From positions 1 to 64,000 of the forward strand of contig CAYZZU010000013.1 in assembly GCA_964483105.1 (NCBI GenBank): a DNA stretch of 64,000 nucleotides, given 5' to 3'. Position numbers and translations under genes: made by a program. This document shows, piece after piece, positions 24,234 to 33,544 of this stretch. The notes under the pieces were generated by a model. That model had not been told where the DNA came from. It ran no database searches and saw nothing but the letters and a program-made list of their open reading frames with translations. This DNA comes from CAYZZU01 sp964483105 (lineage in GTDB: Bacteria; CG2-30-53-67). The first letter of the stretch is position 1; each line of letters opens with the position of its first letter.

Positions 24234-25211
24234 TTACAGGATTTCATCCAGGATCAATTCTTCCCGACTGATAATGTAGCGGAGCTTCTTCAGAGCGGAA
24301 GACTCGATCTGCCGGATCCTTTCCCGTGTCACGCCGAATTCCTCCCCGATCTTCTCCAGAGTCTTGGGTTCGCCGTCTTCAAGACCGAATCGGAGAATCA
24401 CCACATTTTTTTCATTCTCGGTCAGCTTTTCCAGCCACTTGGAAATCATTTCGTGCCGTTTGATCCCTTCAACAATGTCGGCCGGGGAAAGGATCGATGT
24501 ATCTTCGATTACATCCTTCAAAGAACTTTCCTGTTTTTCACCGATCGGCATATCCAATGACTGGGTGGATCGCACGACCCGCATGACCTCCTTGACCTTT
24601 TCCACGCTGGTGTCCATGATCTCGGCAATCTCATCCAGTGTGGGCTCCCGTCCCTTGGCCTGGACCTGTTCCCGCAACACCCGGACAAAACGGTTGATTT
24701 TTTCATCAATATGAATGGGAAGTCGAATGGTGCGGGTCTGATTCACCAGGGCCCGTTCGATGGCCTGGCGAATCCACCAAGAGGCATAGGTACTGAATTT
24801 GAACCCTTTTTTGTATTGAAAACGCTCCACCGCCTTGATGAGCCCGATATTCCCTTCCTCGATCAGGTCCAGAAAAGGAAGCCCCCGGTTCAGATACCGT
24901 TTGGCAATACTGACCACGAGGCGGAGATTGGACTCGATCATCTTCCGGCGGGCGTCCGGATCCTTATGCCAGACCTTCTTGGCCAGGGCCAGTTCCTCTT
25001 CGGGAGTCAGGAGAGGAATCGCGCTGATTTCTCGGAGATAGATCTTGATCGTGTCCGGGGATTTTCCGGAAGACTTCCGTGCAGGTTTCGGTTTTTTCCG
25101 CCCCCCCTCCACCGCAGTGACCTCAAAATTAATCTCCTCCTGTTCATCCACGTCCACCAGATTTTCCCGGCTCTCTGTATCCTCGGAAGGATCCGGATGC
25201 CTTTTTGGCAT
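24234..25211 (-). CDS. rpoS: RpoS-type sigma-70 family factor
   Basis: 325 aa from the ATG at 25211 (GAGGGG upstream). A short acidic/basic N-terminal tail (about 50 residues) is followed by region 1.2 (DTIKIYLREISAIPLLTPEE), region 2 with FLDLIEEGNIGLIKAVERFQ and YKKGFKFSTYASWWIRQAI, region 3, and region 4 with GVTRERIRQIESSALKKLR. The lack of a long region 1.1/NCR marks a group 2 factor. The neighbourhood surE-pcm-...-rpoS is the same as in gamma- and deltaproteobacteria, supporting the RpoS name. It would control stress and stationary-phase genes. Confidence 0.92.
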   Translation of the reverse strand: MPKRHPDPSEDTESRENLVDVDEQEEINFEVTAVEGGRKKPKPARKSSGKSPDTIKIYLREISAIPLLTPEEELALAKKVWHKDPDARRKMIESNLRLVVSIAKRYLNRGLPFLDLIEEGNIGLIKAVERFQYKKGFKFSTYASWWIRQAIERALVNQTRTIRLPIHIDEKINRFVRVLREQVQAKGREPTLDEIAEIMDTSVEKVKEVMRVVRSTQSLDMPIGEKQESSLKDVIEDTSILSPADIVEGIKRHEMISKWLEKLTENEKNVVILRFGLEDGEPKTLEKIGEEFGVTRERIRQIESSALKKLRYIISREELILDEIL

Positions 25212-25254
25212 GATCACCCCTCACTGATCAGACTTTACCCACACGAAAGAATCA

Positions 25255-25332
<78 letters not shown>

Positions 25333-25346
25333 CTCCTGATCGTTTC

Positions 25347-25955
25347 TTATCGGGCATCATCCCGCCGGGCCATAGCCCGTACGGACATTCTCTTGACCGC
25401 GTAGAACCCTCCTACAAGAAGTACAACAAAGAGTATGGAAAGGAGATTAAAGTACCGCTCTATGAAGCCGGTAATGTACTCCCCGAACAGCGCAATCAAT
25501 CCAGCCACAAGGAAAAACCGAGCCCCGCGACTGACCAAGGATACTAAAATGAATTTCACAAAGTCAATATAAAAAACCCCGGCCGAGAGAGTAAAAATTT
25601 TATAAGGGATCGGAGTGAAACCGGCGATTCCGATCGCCCAGGCCTCATACTTTCTGAAATAGTCATGAACCAGGCGGATTTTCCTCTCCGATACAAAACG
25701 TTTCAGAAGAGGCCGCCCGCCTCCCTTTCCAAGCCCGTATCCGAACGCACCCCCGACCGTTGAGCCCGCTGTACAAACCAGCGCGTACGACAGGGCGTGT
25801 CCGGGAGAGTTCAACGACATGACGATCAAGAGCAGATCCGGCGGAATCGGGAAGAAAGAAGACTCGGCGAAAGCCAGGCCGAAAAGAGCGAAAACAGCGT
25901 TTTCGCTCTGTGCCCAGGACACAGTCCATTCTTTGAGTTCATGTATCCAGACCAC
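25347..25955 (-). CDS. DedA/VTT-family (YqaA-like) inner-membrane protein
   Basis: 202 aa from a GTG at 25955, chosen because AAGGGAAG lies just upstream; a GTG at 25982 is also possible. Four to five membrane segments. The SNARE-associated/DedA landmarks are AFAESSFFPIPPDLLLIVMS, GSTVGGAFGYGLGKGGG and a conserved basic site GIAGFTPIPYKIFTLSAG. DedA-type proteins act in lipid transport and membrane homeostasis; the exact substrate here is unknown. It overlaps the end of pcm by 17 bases, so it is in the surE-pcm operon. Confidence 0.88.
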   Translation of the reverse strand: MVWIHELKEWTVSWAQSENAVFALFGLAFAESSFFPIPPDLLLIVMSLNSPGHALSYALVCTAGSTVGGAFGYGLGKGGGRPLLKRFVSERKIRLVHDYFRKYEAWAIGIAGFTPIPYKIFTLSAGVFYIDFVKFILVSLVSRGARFFLVAGLIALFGEYITGFIERYFNLLSILFVVLLVGGFYAVKRMSVRAMARRDDAR

Positions 25956-26634
25956 AGCTTCCCTTTCCGGGATCCCCCCCACCAGGGCCCCAACCGAACC
26001 GACCGACCAGTTTCACAAACTGACAGGGATCAAGCTCCTGCTGCCGGATCCCCGAAGGCTGCTTGACCACCTTGACCAGCCGTTGTTTCCGGACACCTCC
26101 CACCGGAATGAGCATCCGTCCACCGACCTTGAGCTGACGGATCAGGTGTTCCGGAATCCCGGGAGATCCCGCGGAAACCACGATCGCGTCGAAAGGCGCC
26201 TGATCCGGCCAGCCGTAGGTCCCGTCGCCGGCGCGAATCGCCACGTTACTGATCCCAAGACGGTCCAGGCGGTTCCAGGCCGATTTGGCCAGGGCATGAA
26301 TCCGCTCCATCGAAAAAACCTTTTCCACGATCCGGGCCAACAGAGCGGTCTGATACCCGGAACCCGTCCCGATTTCAAGGATCCTCTCCCTGCCGGTCAG
26401 GTCAAGACTCTGCAAAACCAAGGCGATCGTGGAAGGCTGCGAAATCGTCTGCCCCTGACCGATGGGAAGGGAGGTATTCTCATAGGCACGGAGTTGAAGG
26501 GCTTCTTCCACAAACAGATGGCGGGGAACAGTGGAAAAGGCCTCCAGAACCCTCTGATCCCGGATTCCGGCCCGGGGCAGGAGATCCTGTACCAGCCGTT
26601 TCAAAGCGATATCGGGATTCGTGTATTGGACCAT
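25939..26634 (-). CDS. pcm: Protein-L-isoaspartate O-methyltransferase
   Basis: 231 aa. Repairs isoaspartyl damage in ageing proteins using S-adenosylmethionine. Motifs: FVEEALQLRAYENTSLPIGQ then GQTISQP, the SAM site ILEIGTGSGYQTALLA, and VGGRMLIPVGG. It follows surE by 47 bases, the classical surE-pcm pair. Confidence 0.96.
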   Translation of the reverse strand: MVQYTNPDIALKRLVQDLLPRAGIRDQRVLEAFSTVPRHLFVEEALQLRAYENTSLPIGQGQTISQPSTIALVLQSLDLTGRERILEIGTGSGYQTALLARIVEKVFSMERIHALAKSAWNRLDRLGISNVAIRAGDGTYGWPDQAPFDAIVVSAGSPGIPEHLIRQLKVGGRMLIPVGGVRKQRLVKVVKQPSGIRQQELDPCQFVKLVGRFGWGPGGGDPGKGSCGLDT

Positions 26635-26681
26635 GACTCACCCGGGCGGAGAACAATGCGACCCGCACCCACTTCGCGCAT

Positions 26682-27440
26682 TCAGGATGATTCCTGACTG
26701 TCTGAAAAAATTCTCGAAATCCGATCCAGGACCTCATGATGGGTCAGGTCCAGATGGAGGGGCGTCACGGAGATATAACGCTGGTCGATCGCCTCATAGT
26801 CCGAGCTTCCGTCACTTTCCGCGACCACCTCTTCCCCTACAATCCAGAAATAGGTCCTCCCGCGGGGATCTTTCTTCTCAATCACAGGATCCTTGAAGAT
26901 TCTCCTTCCCTGGCGGGTGATCCGGAGCCCCCGAATCCGGTCGGAAGGCAGGTTGGGAACATTCACGTTCAGGAAGGTATCCCCGGGCAGTCCCTGCCGA
27001 ATCACCCGTCGGGCGATATGGAGTGCCGCCGAAGCCGCTGTTTCATACCGGAAGCGGCTGTCCCCCACCAAAGAGACGGCCATGGAGGGAATCCCCAGCA
27101 GGGCCCCTTCCATCGCGGCGGAGACCGTCCCGGAATACGTAATATTGTCCCCCAGATTTCCTCCGCGGTTAATTCCGGAGACGAGAAGATCCGGTGTTTC
27201 ATCCAAGATGGAATGCACGGCAAGAGTGATACAGTCCGTGGGGGTCCCGTTGACACTGTAGAGATCCGGTCCGATCCGCGCAACCCGGAGAGGCTTGTGC
27301 AGGGTCAGGGAATGCCCCACCGCGCTCCGCTCACGGTCCGGAGCCACCACAACCACGCGTCCAAAAGCCCGGAGGACCCGCGCCAGCGTCAGAAGTCCTT
27401 CGGAGTGGACCCCGTCATCATTGGAAACGAGAATTTGCAC
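26682..27440 (-). CDS. surE: 5'/3'-nucleotidase SurE
   Basis: 252 aa, starting with a GTG at 27440 that has GAGGT five bases upstream. Stationary-phase survival phosphatase acting on nucleoside monophosphates. The metal-site motifs SNDDGVHSEGL and SGINRGGNLGDNITYSGTVS (Asp, Asn and Ser ligands) are intact. First gene of the surE-pcm-dedA run, with rpoS downstream beyond a tRNA. Confidence 0.97.
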   Translation of the reverse strand: MQILVSNDDGVHSEGLLTLARVLRAFGRVVVVAPDRERSAVGHSLTLHKPLRVARIGPDLYSVNGTPTDCITLAVHSILDETPDLLVSGINRGGNLGDNITYSGTVSAAMEGALLGIPSMAVSLVGDSRFRYETAASAALHIARRVIRQGLPGDTFLNVNVPNLPSDRIRGLRITRQGRRIFKDPVIEKKDPRGRTYFWIVGEEVVAESDGSSDYEAIDQRYISVTPLHLDLTHHEVLDRISRIFSDSQESS

Positions 27441-27499
27441 AGAACCTCATATGGCCGGGAGATACCACCCGGAATGAATCATACCTTCCGGGTGGAAAG

Positions 27500-27523
27500 A
27501 AAAAAAGCCCCTGAAGGGCCTTC
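27500..27523 (-). terminator. Rho-independent terminator between tRNA-Pro(GGG) and surE
   Basis: On the minus strand a short hairpin (AAGGCCC, loop, GGGCTTT) runs directly into seven T residues. It would end the tRNA-Pro(GGG) transcript ahead of the surE operon. The stem is short, so confidence is moderate. Confidence 0.6.
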
Positions 27524-27551
27524 ATTCACACCGAAACAGATCAAGGATTTT

Positions 27552-27567
27552 CAGCCGTTCGAACCGG
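27552..27567. repeat. Copy of the GTTCGAACCGG short repeat
   Basis: AGCCGTTCGAACCGGT resembles the runs at 5396, 8177 and 56178. Lies in the gap between tRNA-Pro(GGG) and surE. Confidence 0.3.
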
Positions 27568-27656
27568 TTGTCCCATACGACCCGCGAATCAGGGCCAGGC
27601 GCTGAATCGTCTCAGAGCCACTCGGCCGATACAACTTTTCCATGAAATGGACAAAC

Positions 27657-27733
<77 letters not shown>

Positions 27734-27846
27734 TGACAAAAAACATAAATCCGCCTCGTCATTTACATTCTGAATCTTAAACACTCCTCAATTTGATGTC
27801 AAGGGTTTTTCTCCCGGGACTTCCGCCGATTTTCTACAGATTTTTC

Positions 27847-27875
27847 TTGTTTTCATCCTGTAAATCCATTATAGT
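27847..27875 (+). promoter_or_regulatory. Candidate sigma-70 promoter of the TPR membrane protein
   Basis: TTGTTT (27847-27852), a 17-base spacer and TATAGT (27870-27875) lie 79 bases ahead of the start at 27955. Confidence 0.55.
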
Positions 27876-27954
27876 TGCAGCTTCCGGTTTCGTGTTAGTC
27901 AGGAGAGGACCGAAACGGTTTCCGCCGGAAATCTTGCCTGGTAAAGGTTTCATC

Positions 27955-28683
27955 ATGATTCATTTGATCATTTCTTTATCCGCGGGAGCGGCTGTATTCT
28001 TCGGGATTTTCTTCTTTTTACCCATCCACTGGGGATTTGCCCTTGCGGCCTCTCTCACTGTCATGTTGGGGGTGAATTATCTTTTAGGAAGGCGAATCAA
28101 TAAGATCATCACTCAACTGATGGAACAGGTCAGTCAGGACATCCGGAACGGGAAAATGGACCGGGCCATTCATACCCTCGAAGGCGCGCTCAAATACGGT
28201 CGCTACCAGTTTTTCATCAAGTCTCAGATTCTTACCCAGATCGGGGTCATTTACTATATCAAAAGAGACTTCAAGGCCGCTTTCCCCTATCTGAAGAAAT
28301 CCTTTGTTCGTCACTGGATCGCGCAGGGGATGCTCGCAATAAGCTATATGCGCCGGAAAGACAAAGAAAAAATGATCAAGACTTTCAATCGTGCCGTTCG
28401 CTATTCTCCCAAGGAAGGGCTCCTGTGGAATCTGTACGCCTATTGTCTGTTGCGGACGGGAAACAGGAACGAGGCGATCCAGACCCTCGTCAAGGCATCC
28501 AAGAAGCTCCCAGGTGATGAGAGGATCCAGAATAACCTGATTCATCTGCAAAACAACAAAAAGATGAAGATGAAGAACTACGGGGAACTCTGGATGCAGT
28601 TTCACCTCGAGAAGGTTCCCGGCACGATCGGCCGGCGCCCCCCGTATCCCGTCAATCCAAGAAGAAGAGCCGTCCGGCGTTGA
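27955..28683 (+). CDS. Membrane-anchored TPR protein of unknown function
   Basis: 242 aa from the ATG at 27955 (AAAGG seven bases upstream). Two N-terminal membrane helices (residues 2-40) are followed by four or so TPR-like helix pairs (GKMDRAIHTLEGALKYGRYQ, RDFKAAFPYLKKSFVRHWIA, KEKMIKTFNRAVRYSPKEGL, GNRNEAIQTLVKASKKLPGD). The C-terminus is basic. No enzymatic motif is seen. It is monocistronic and convergent with ptsI. Confidence 0.75.
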   Translation: MIHLIISLSAGAAVFFGIFFFLPIHWGFALAASLTVMLGVNYLLGRRINKIITQLMEQVSQDIRNGKMDRAIHTLEGALKYGRYQFFIKSQILTQIGVIYYIKRDFKAAFPYLKKSFVRHWIAQGMLAISYMRRKDKEKMIKTFNRAVRYSPKEGLLWNLYAYCLLRTGNRNEAIQTLVKASKKLPGDERIQNNLIHLQNNKKMKMKNYGELWMQFHLEKVPGTIGRRPPYPVNPRRRAVRR

Positions 28684-28689
28684 CGCTCT

Positions 28690-30465
28690 CTAACCTCCCG
28701 CCTCTTCCGACCCGTTATCCCAATCCCAATCCAGTTCCCCCGGAAAGTGGGACTGCATATACTCCCGGGTATAATCTTCAATTTCCCGGGCGGAAGTGAG
28801 GGAAAGAATTTCCCGGGCCAGCTTACGGGAATCTTCCATGGTGACCTGGCGGATAATTCTCTTGACCCGGGGTATGGATACGGAATTCATGCTGAACTCC
28901 CGCAGTCCAAGCCCCAACAGGGCGGAGGCGTACAGAGGATCTCCGGCCACCTCGCCGCACATGGCCGCCGGAATGTCCGCTTCCCGTGCCACGGTCATCA
29001 CATGTTTGATCATCCGTACAATCGCCGGATGGAGCGGCTCATACAGATAGGCCACATGTTCATTGACCCGGTCAATCGCCAGAGTGTACTGGATCAGATC
29101 GTTGGTGCCGATACTGACAAAATCGACCTCTTCGGCGATCAAGTCGATCACGATGGCAGAAGAGGGAACCTCAATCATCGCACCGACGGGAATGTTCTCC
29201 TGACACAGGACTCCCTCCTTGCGGAGTTCTTCCAATACTCCGTAAAAAAGATCCTTGGCCATGCGCAGTTCCCTGACACCGGAAATCATGGGAAACATCA
29301 CCTTGAGATCGCCATAGACACTGGCCCGTGCCAGGGCACGAAGCTGCGTCTTGAAGATCTCCTGATGTTCCAGACAAAACCGGATGGCCCGGAGTCCCAT
29401 GGAAGGATTGGCTTCTCCGGAATAGGGCACGTGTTCAATCAACTTGTCCCCTCCGAGATCCAGGGTCCGGATCACCATCCCTCCCGGATAGACCATCTCC
29501 AGAACATTTTTATAAGCCTGGAACTGCTCTTCTTCCGAGGGCAGATCTTTCCGGTTCAGGTACAGAAATTCGGTGCGGAAAAGCCCGACGCCGTCCGCTC
29601 CATGCTCCAGGACCCCGCAGACATCGTCCGGGGCCTCGATATTGGCCAACAGACGAATCTTGCACCCGTCGCGGGTCTCCGCCGGAAGGGCTGAGATTTT
29701 CTGAAGCTCGTTCTCAAAATAGATGTAACGTCTCCGTTTTTCCAGGTACCGGTTGAAGGTTTCATTATCCGGATGAAGAATGACCTTGCCGCTGTTCCCG
29801 TCTAAAATCAGGGGATCGCCGGTTTTCACCCAGGCCGTGATATTCCCGATTCCCACGACGGCCGGTATTTTCAGGGAACGTCCCATAATCACCGTATGAC
29901 TGGTCTTCCCGCCCAGGTCCGTGGCGAATCCCTTCACATACTTCTTCCCCATCTGCATGGTGTCGGCCGGTGTCAGATCATGGGCCACGACAATGACCTC
30001 TTCTTTCAGGTCAGCCAGATTGACCTGATCCGATCCGGAAAGATTGCGCAAGATACGCTCCCCTACATGAACGATATCAGACTTCCGATCCTTCAGGTAA
30101 TCATCCTCCACTGTGTTGAAGATCCGCAGGAAATCGTCCAACACCTTTCGCAGGGCACCTTCGGCTGCAATCAGTTCCTTCCGGATCACGTTCCGGGTCC
30201 CGTCGGTCAGCATCGCGTCTTTCAGCATCAGGATATGACTCTCCAGGATGTAGTTGTGAGAATCCCCGAAATGCTCGCTGAACTGTTTCTTGATATTCTC
30301 CAGTTGCTCCACGGACTTGTACAGAGCCTGCTCAAAACGTTCGATCTCTTTTCCGACCTCATCGGGTGAAATCATGGAAGGTTCCGCCTTCACCTTTTCC
30401 CGGTTCAGGACAAAAGCCTTTCCAATCACGATTCCTGATGAGACTCCCAATCCCTGGAATTGCAT
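28690..30465 (-). CDS. ptsI: PTS enzyme I (PEP-protein phosphotransferase)
   Basis: 591 aa from the ATG at 30465, preceded by GGGGAGGA. Takes phosphate from PEP to HPr. The active-site His is in GGKTSHTVIMGRS, the PEP-binding signature is DFVSIGTNDLIQYTLAIDR, and the catalytic Cys is in AMCGEVAGDP. The start lies two bases from the HPr stop, so the genes are coupled. Confidence 0.97.
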   Translation of the reverse strand: MQFQGLGVSSGIVIGKAFVLNREKVKAEPSMISPDEVGKEIERFEQALYKSVEQLENIKKQFSEHFGDSHNYILESHILMLKDAMLTDGTRNVIRKELIAAEGALRKVLDDFLRIFNTVEDDYLKDRKSDIVHVGERILRNLSGSDQVNLADLKEEVIVVAHDLTPADTMQMGKKYVKGFATDLGGKTSHTVIMGRSLKIPAVVGIGNITAWVKTGDPLILDGNSGKVILHPDNETFNRYLEKRRRYIYFENELQKISALPAETRDGCKIRLLANIEAPDDVCGVLEHGADGVGLFRTEFLYLNRKDLPSEEEQFQAYKNVLEMVYPGGMVIRTLDLGGDKLIEHVPYSGEANPSMGLRAIRFCLEHQEIFKTQLRALARASVYGDLKVMFPMISGVRELRMAKDLFYGVLEELRKEGVLCQENIPVGAMIEVPSSAIVIDLIAEEVDFVSIGTNDLIQYTLAIDRVNEHVAYLYEPLHPAIVRMIKHVMTVAREADIPAAMCGEVAGDPLYASALLGLGLREFSMNSVSIPRVKRIIRQVTMEDSRKLAREILSLTSAREIEDYTREYMQSHFPGELDWDWDNGSEEAGG

Positions 30466-30466
30466 G

Positions 30467-30733
30467 CTATTCCTCCCCAAACTTGTCATTCACCAGCCGG
30501 TCCAGGCTTTCGATGGCCTCGTCTTCATCGGGTCCGTCGGCCTGAATGAGCAGTTCGGTTCCTTTGGCGGCAGCAAGCATCATTATTCCCATAATACTCT
30601 TCCCGTTCACCTCGATATCATCGCGTTTGACTGTAATTTCCGACTGGAAACGATGGGCGACTTCCACAAACATCGCAGCGGAACGGGCGTGCATCCCCAG
30701 CTTGTTCTGAATCACGACTTTTGCTTCCTGCAT
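30467..30733 (-). CDS. ptsH: PTS phosphocarrier HPr
   Basis: 88 aa. His-15 region KLGMHARSA is the PEP-dependent site, and the Ser-46 region GKSIMGIMML is a target for HprK, whose gene is at 34341. Between EIID and enzyme I on one strand. Confidence 0.97.
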   Translation of the reverse strand: MQEAKVVIQNKLGMHARSAAMFVEVAHRFQSEITVKRDDIEVNGKSIMGIMMLAAAKGTELLIQADGPDEDEAIESLDRLVNDKFGEE

Positions 30734-30739
30734 GGCTCT

Positions 30740-31519
30740 CTAATCCATTAAAAATGGGCTCCACCCCATGAACGAAAGAATCTGAGATACGGCCAAGAGG
30801 GAAAAAACCTGCAGTGGTAACGGAACCCTTTTGGCCTCCGCATACCAGGCCGCGGCGATCAGGAACAGTGGCACCCCCACCCCCTTCAGAAAAGAAATCT
30901 CACCACCGGAAGCCGTCTGCATCCCCCAGAGTGACAGAAACGCTCCGGACAGAAAAAGAATCATCCCGCCCATCCAGTGGATTTTTTTCTGAAGGTTGAT
31001 CTTCTTCAGATAGTTCAATACCTGGATACCGTAGGCATATCCGTTCCGGATACCGGCCCACCGAAGCCATAAGGTAATCCCGTTATAGGCCAAAAGAAAA
31101 ACGAGAGGCGCCACATTCTCGAACACTACGGAAACCATGACCGCTAAAAGAGCGGCCAATGGTCTGAGAGAACCCCACACAAAGGAGTCACCCAGGGCGC
31201 CCAGCGCCCCCATCAATCCCCTCTTCAACGACTCCACCTGCTCCGGAAGCAGAACCCCGTTGAACCGTTCCTCTTCAAGACGGAGCGTCCCCCCCACGAC
31301 CAATCCGGCCATATACGGATTGGTATTAAAAACCTTCAGGTGCCTCTGAAGACACTCCCGGAGGAAAGGCTCTTCAACCGACAACCTCTTCAGAAAGGGA
31401 ATACACGCAAAGGCAAACCCGATCCCCTGGAAGTTCTCATAGTTCCAGGCCGATTGAATCAGCATCCCTCTGAACAGGGTTCTCACCAGAAGAGAATGCG
31501 GAAGCCTTTTCTCCTTCAT
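30740..31519 (-). CDS. PTS mannose/sorbose-family EIID component
   Basis: 259 aa membrane subunit of a mannose-type permease. Recognised from the EIID opening (LVRTLFRGMLIQSAWNYENF) and the conserved GLVVGGTLRLEEERF and MGALGALGDSFVWGSLRP blocks. GGAGGG precedes the ATG inside the EIIC 3' end. With EIIC it would form the transmembrane channel; the sugar is unknown. Confidence 0.9.
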   Translation of the reverse strand: MKEKRLPHSLLVRTLFRGMLIQSAWNYENFQGIGFAFACIPFLKRLSVEEPFLRECLQRHLKVFNTNPYMAGLVVGGTLRLEEERFNGVLLPEQVESLKRGLMGALGALGDSFVWGSLRPLAALLAVMVSVVFENVAPLVFLLAYNGITLWLRWAGIRNGYAYGIQVLNYLKKINLQKKIHWMGGMILFLSGAFLSLWGMQTASGGEISFLKGVGVPLFLIAAAWYAEAKRVPLPLQVFSLLAVSQILSFMGWSPFLMD

Positions 31520-31522
31520 TTC

Positions 31523-32296
31523 TCACCCTCCATGGGGAGCGCGACGAGACTCCCAGAACACAACCGCCACGGCGGACAGGATCAACACACAAAGAGCGGC
31601 CCCGTCCGGCTCGATTCCCTTAAAAACACTCCATGAAATCAGGACCCCCGCAGTACCAAGCACCCAAACTCTCGACAGGTTCTGCCGATACAACAGGGAA
31701 GCGATCCCGACACAGGGGAGAAAGAAAAGAAACAGCCGCAACCCCTGCAGCACACGTTCCGGCAGGAGCATATACCCGCTCCGGATCCAGGGACCGAAGA
31801 TCCCCGCCCCCAAGAAAATGATCAGAAAATAATACAGAAAGAAGATACCCAATCCGATCCACACCGCCCGGGTGACCCCTCGGTCCAGAGAATAAGAAGA
31901 CTTCGCAACCCGAATGAGAAAGGCGTTCTTCCTCCGAACCCACTGATTCAGATAAGCGGCCGGAAACAACAACGCACCCACCCATAAAACCACCCACGCC
32001 ACCCAGGCTGAGTCAATCGTCCCACCGGAAGGCGCTTCCAGCAGAACCACAGCGGTGGTCAGAACCGCGGCCAGGGTTGCATCCTTCGGAACATGGCCGC
32101 CTACGGGAAGTCCCCTCAACCAGAAGACCTCCAATACCACGCCGATCAAAAGGCCGGCATGGAAATTCCCGGTCATCCATCCGATCACCGGCGCGGCCAC
32201 AATCGGTTGTGAAACCATGAACTGACCGAAGGCCAACCGGTCCAGCCCGATGATCCCTCCGACCACCGCGATCCGCAACACATCCCAGAATTCCAC
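31523..32296 (-). CDS. PTS mannose/sorbose-family EIIC component
   Basis: 257 aa from a GTG at 32296, where the EIIC-type helices begin; the frame stays open to 32470 but that stretch does not look like EIIC. Key blocks are GLDRLAFGQFMVSQPIVAAP VIGWMTG and HVPKDATLAAVLTTAVV. Seven or so membrane helices. Partner of the EIID gene four bases downstream. The start is uncertain, as GGGAGG lies only three bases before the GTG. Confidence 0.82.
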   Translation of the reverse strand: MEFWDVLRIAVVGGIIGLDRLAFGQFMVSQPIVAAPVIGWMTGNFHAGLLIGVVLEVFWLRGLPVGGHVPKDATLAAVLTTAVVLLEAPSGGTIDSAWVAWVVLWVGALLFPAAYLNQWVRRKNAFLIRVAKSSYSLDRGVTRAVWIGLGIFFLYYFLIIFLGAGIFGPWIRSGYMLLPERVLQGLRLFLFFLPCVGIASLLYRQNLSRVWVLGTAGVLISWSVFKGIEPDGAALCVLILSAVAVVFWESRRAPHGG

Positions 32297-32541
32297 TTTC
32301 CTCCCGCGCGCTCGCGTTCCCGTATACAGACAAATACCTGCCACTTCGGCTGAGGTCCCCTCCATCCAACACGTTCCTGAATCAAACCGATCCTTGCCGC
32401 CTTCGTAATCCACCTTTCGCGAGGCGACCCAAAGAGAGGCAGGGGGAAGTCCGGCCACGGCAACGTTCAAAGATCGATGTGTTCCACAAAAGACTGTTCA
32501 GAAGGACTCGACAACCGGAGGGGATTCAGCCGGAACGGCTA
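32297..32541. other. Gap between EIIB and EIIC
   Basis: 245 bases, of which 32297-32470 is an open continuation of the EIIC frame without family similarity. I see no clear promoter, terminator or RNA. It may be untranslated spacer or an N-terminal extension of EIIC. Confidence 0.4.
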
Positions 32542-33015
32542 TCACACCATACTCTGCAAATCAACCGCCGGCTCCGAAGGAACAGGACGCACCATAATGT
32601 GGACTCCGAATCCGAGAATTTTCTTCAGATCCTGCAGGTCCGGCTCGGAAACGAGGACGCCTCGTCCCAGTGACCGGGTTTCCCCATCGGAATGGAGCCC
32701 CCCCAGGTTCAACCGTTGAATGGAGAGCCCGGCATTCAAGGCGGTCAGAACATCTTTCGGCGACCGGAACAGAAAGATCCCCCGGCAATCGACATACGCT
32801 CCCTCCATACAGCGGCGTGTCGCTTCCAAGACCGGCAGAATCTCGGTCCGTACCCCATAGGGTACGACCATCTCCATCAGGGTACGTTGAAACTCACTCC
32901 CGGCCGCTTCATCATCAGCCACGACAACCAGATCCGGATGGACCGTACGAAACCATCCCTCCACAACCTGACCATGAATTAACCGATCATCAATCCGAAA
33001 CAGAACAATTCCCAT
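32542..33015 (-). CDS. PTS mannose/sorbose-family EIIB component
   Basis: 157 aa cytosolic subunit. The phosphorylated His is in RIDDRLIHGQVVEGW, the family signature at the N-terminus. Takes phosphate from EIIA (33053) and passes it to the sugar entering through EIIC/EIID. GGAAGGGG precedes the ATG. Confidence 0.94.
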   Translation of the reverse strand: MGIVLFRIDDRLIHGQVVEGWFRTVHPDLVVVADDEAAGSEFQRTLMEMVVPYGVRTEILPVLEATRRCMEGAYVDCRGIFLFRSPKDVLTALNAGLSIQRLNLGGLHSDGETRSLGRGVLVSEPDLQDLKKILGFGVHIMVRPVPSEPAVDLQSMV

Positions 33016-33052
33016 AAACCCCTTCCAACTTACTGATACCGCGGTCGAAAGG

Positions 33053-33469
33053 TTACCCCCGTTGTCCCTGTCCCTGCTTCAAAAGCGAGCTGGCCACAAT
33101 AATTCCCCGTTTGCCGGCCTCTTCAAGCCGGGAAGAAAGTTCTGTCAAAGAATACTCCTTACGCAAGGCTATCCCCTTGATCAGCATGGGCAGATTCACA
33201 CCGCTGACCACTTCCACTCTCTGGTTTTCGAGGAAAGAAAGGCTGATGTTGGTCGGAGTCCCCCCGAACATATCGGTCAACAGGATCACTCCTTCGCCAT
33301 CATCCACCCGGCGAATGGCGTCCAGAATCTCTCTGCGGGCAGTCTCCACGGTCTTGGTGAAATCCACGGATACGGCCGCTACCCCTTTCTGTTCCCCTAA
33401 GATCCCCTGAAGGCAGATACAAAGTTCCTTACCTATACTCGCATGGGTAGCGATTACAAAACCGACCAT
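33053..33469 (-). CDS. PTS mannose-family EIIA component
   Basis: 138 aa from the ATG at 33469 (AAAGGAG ten bases upstream). The phosphorylated His is in GFVIATHASIG; the second family motif is ILLTDMFGGTPTNIS. Lies between rapZ and EIIB. Confidence 0.94.
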   Translation of the reverse strand: MVGFVIATHASIGKELCICLQGILGEQKGVAAVSVDFTKTVETARREILDAIRRVDDGEGVILLTDMFGGTPTNISLSFLENQRVEVVSGVNLPMLIKGIALRKEYSLTELSSRLEEAGKRGIIVASSLLKQGQGQRG

Positions 33470-33544
33470 CTTGTCTATTCTCCTTTCGTTTACCGCTTCC
33501 ACTTGAATGAAACTCGACCGGCTTCCGCGGAGGAGAGAGGCCGT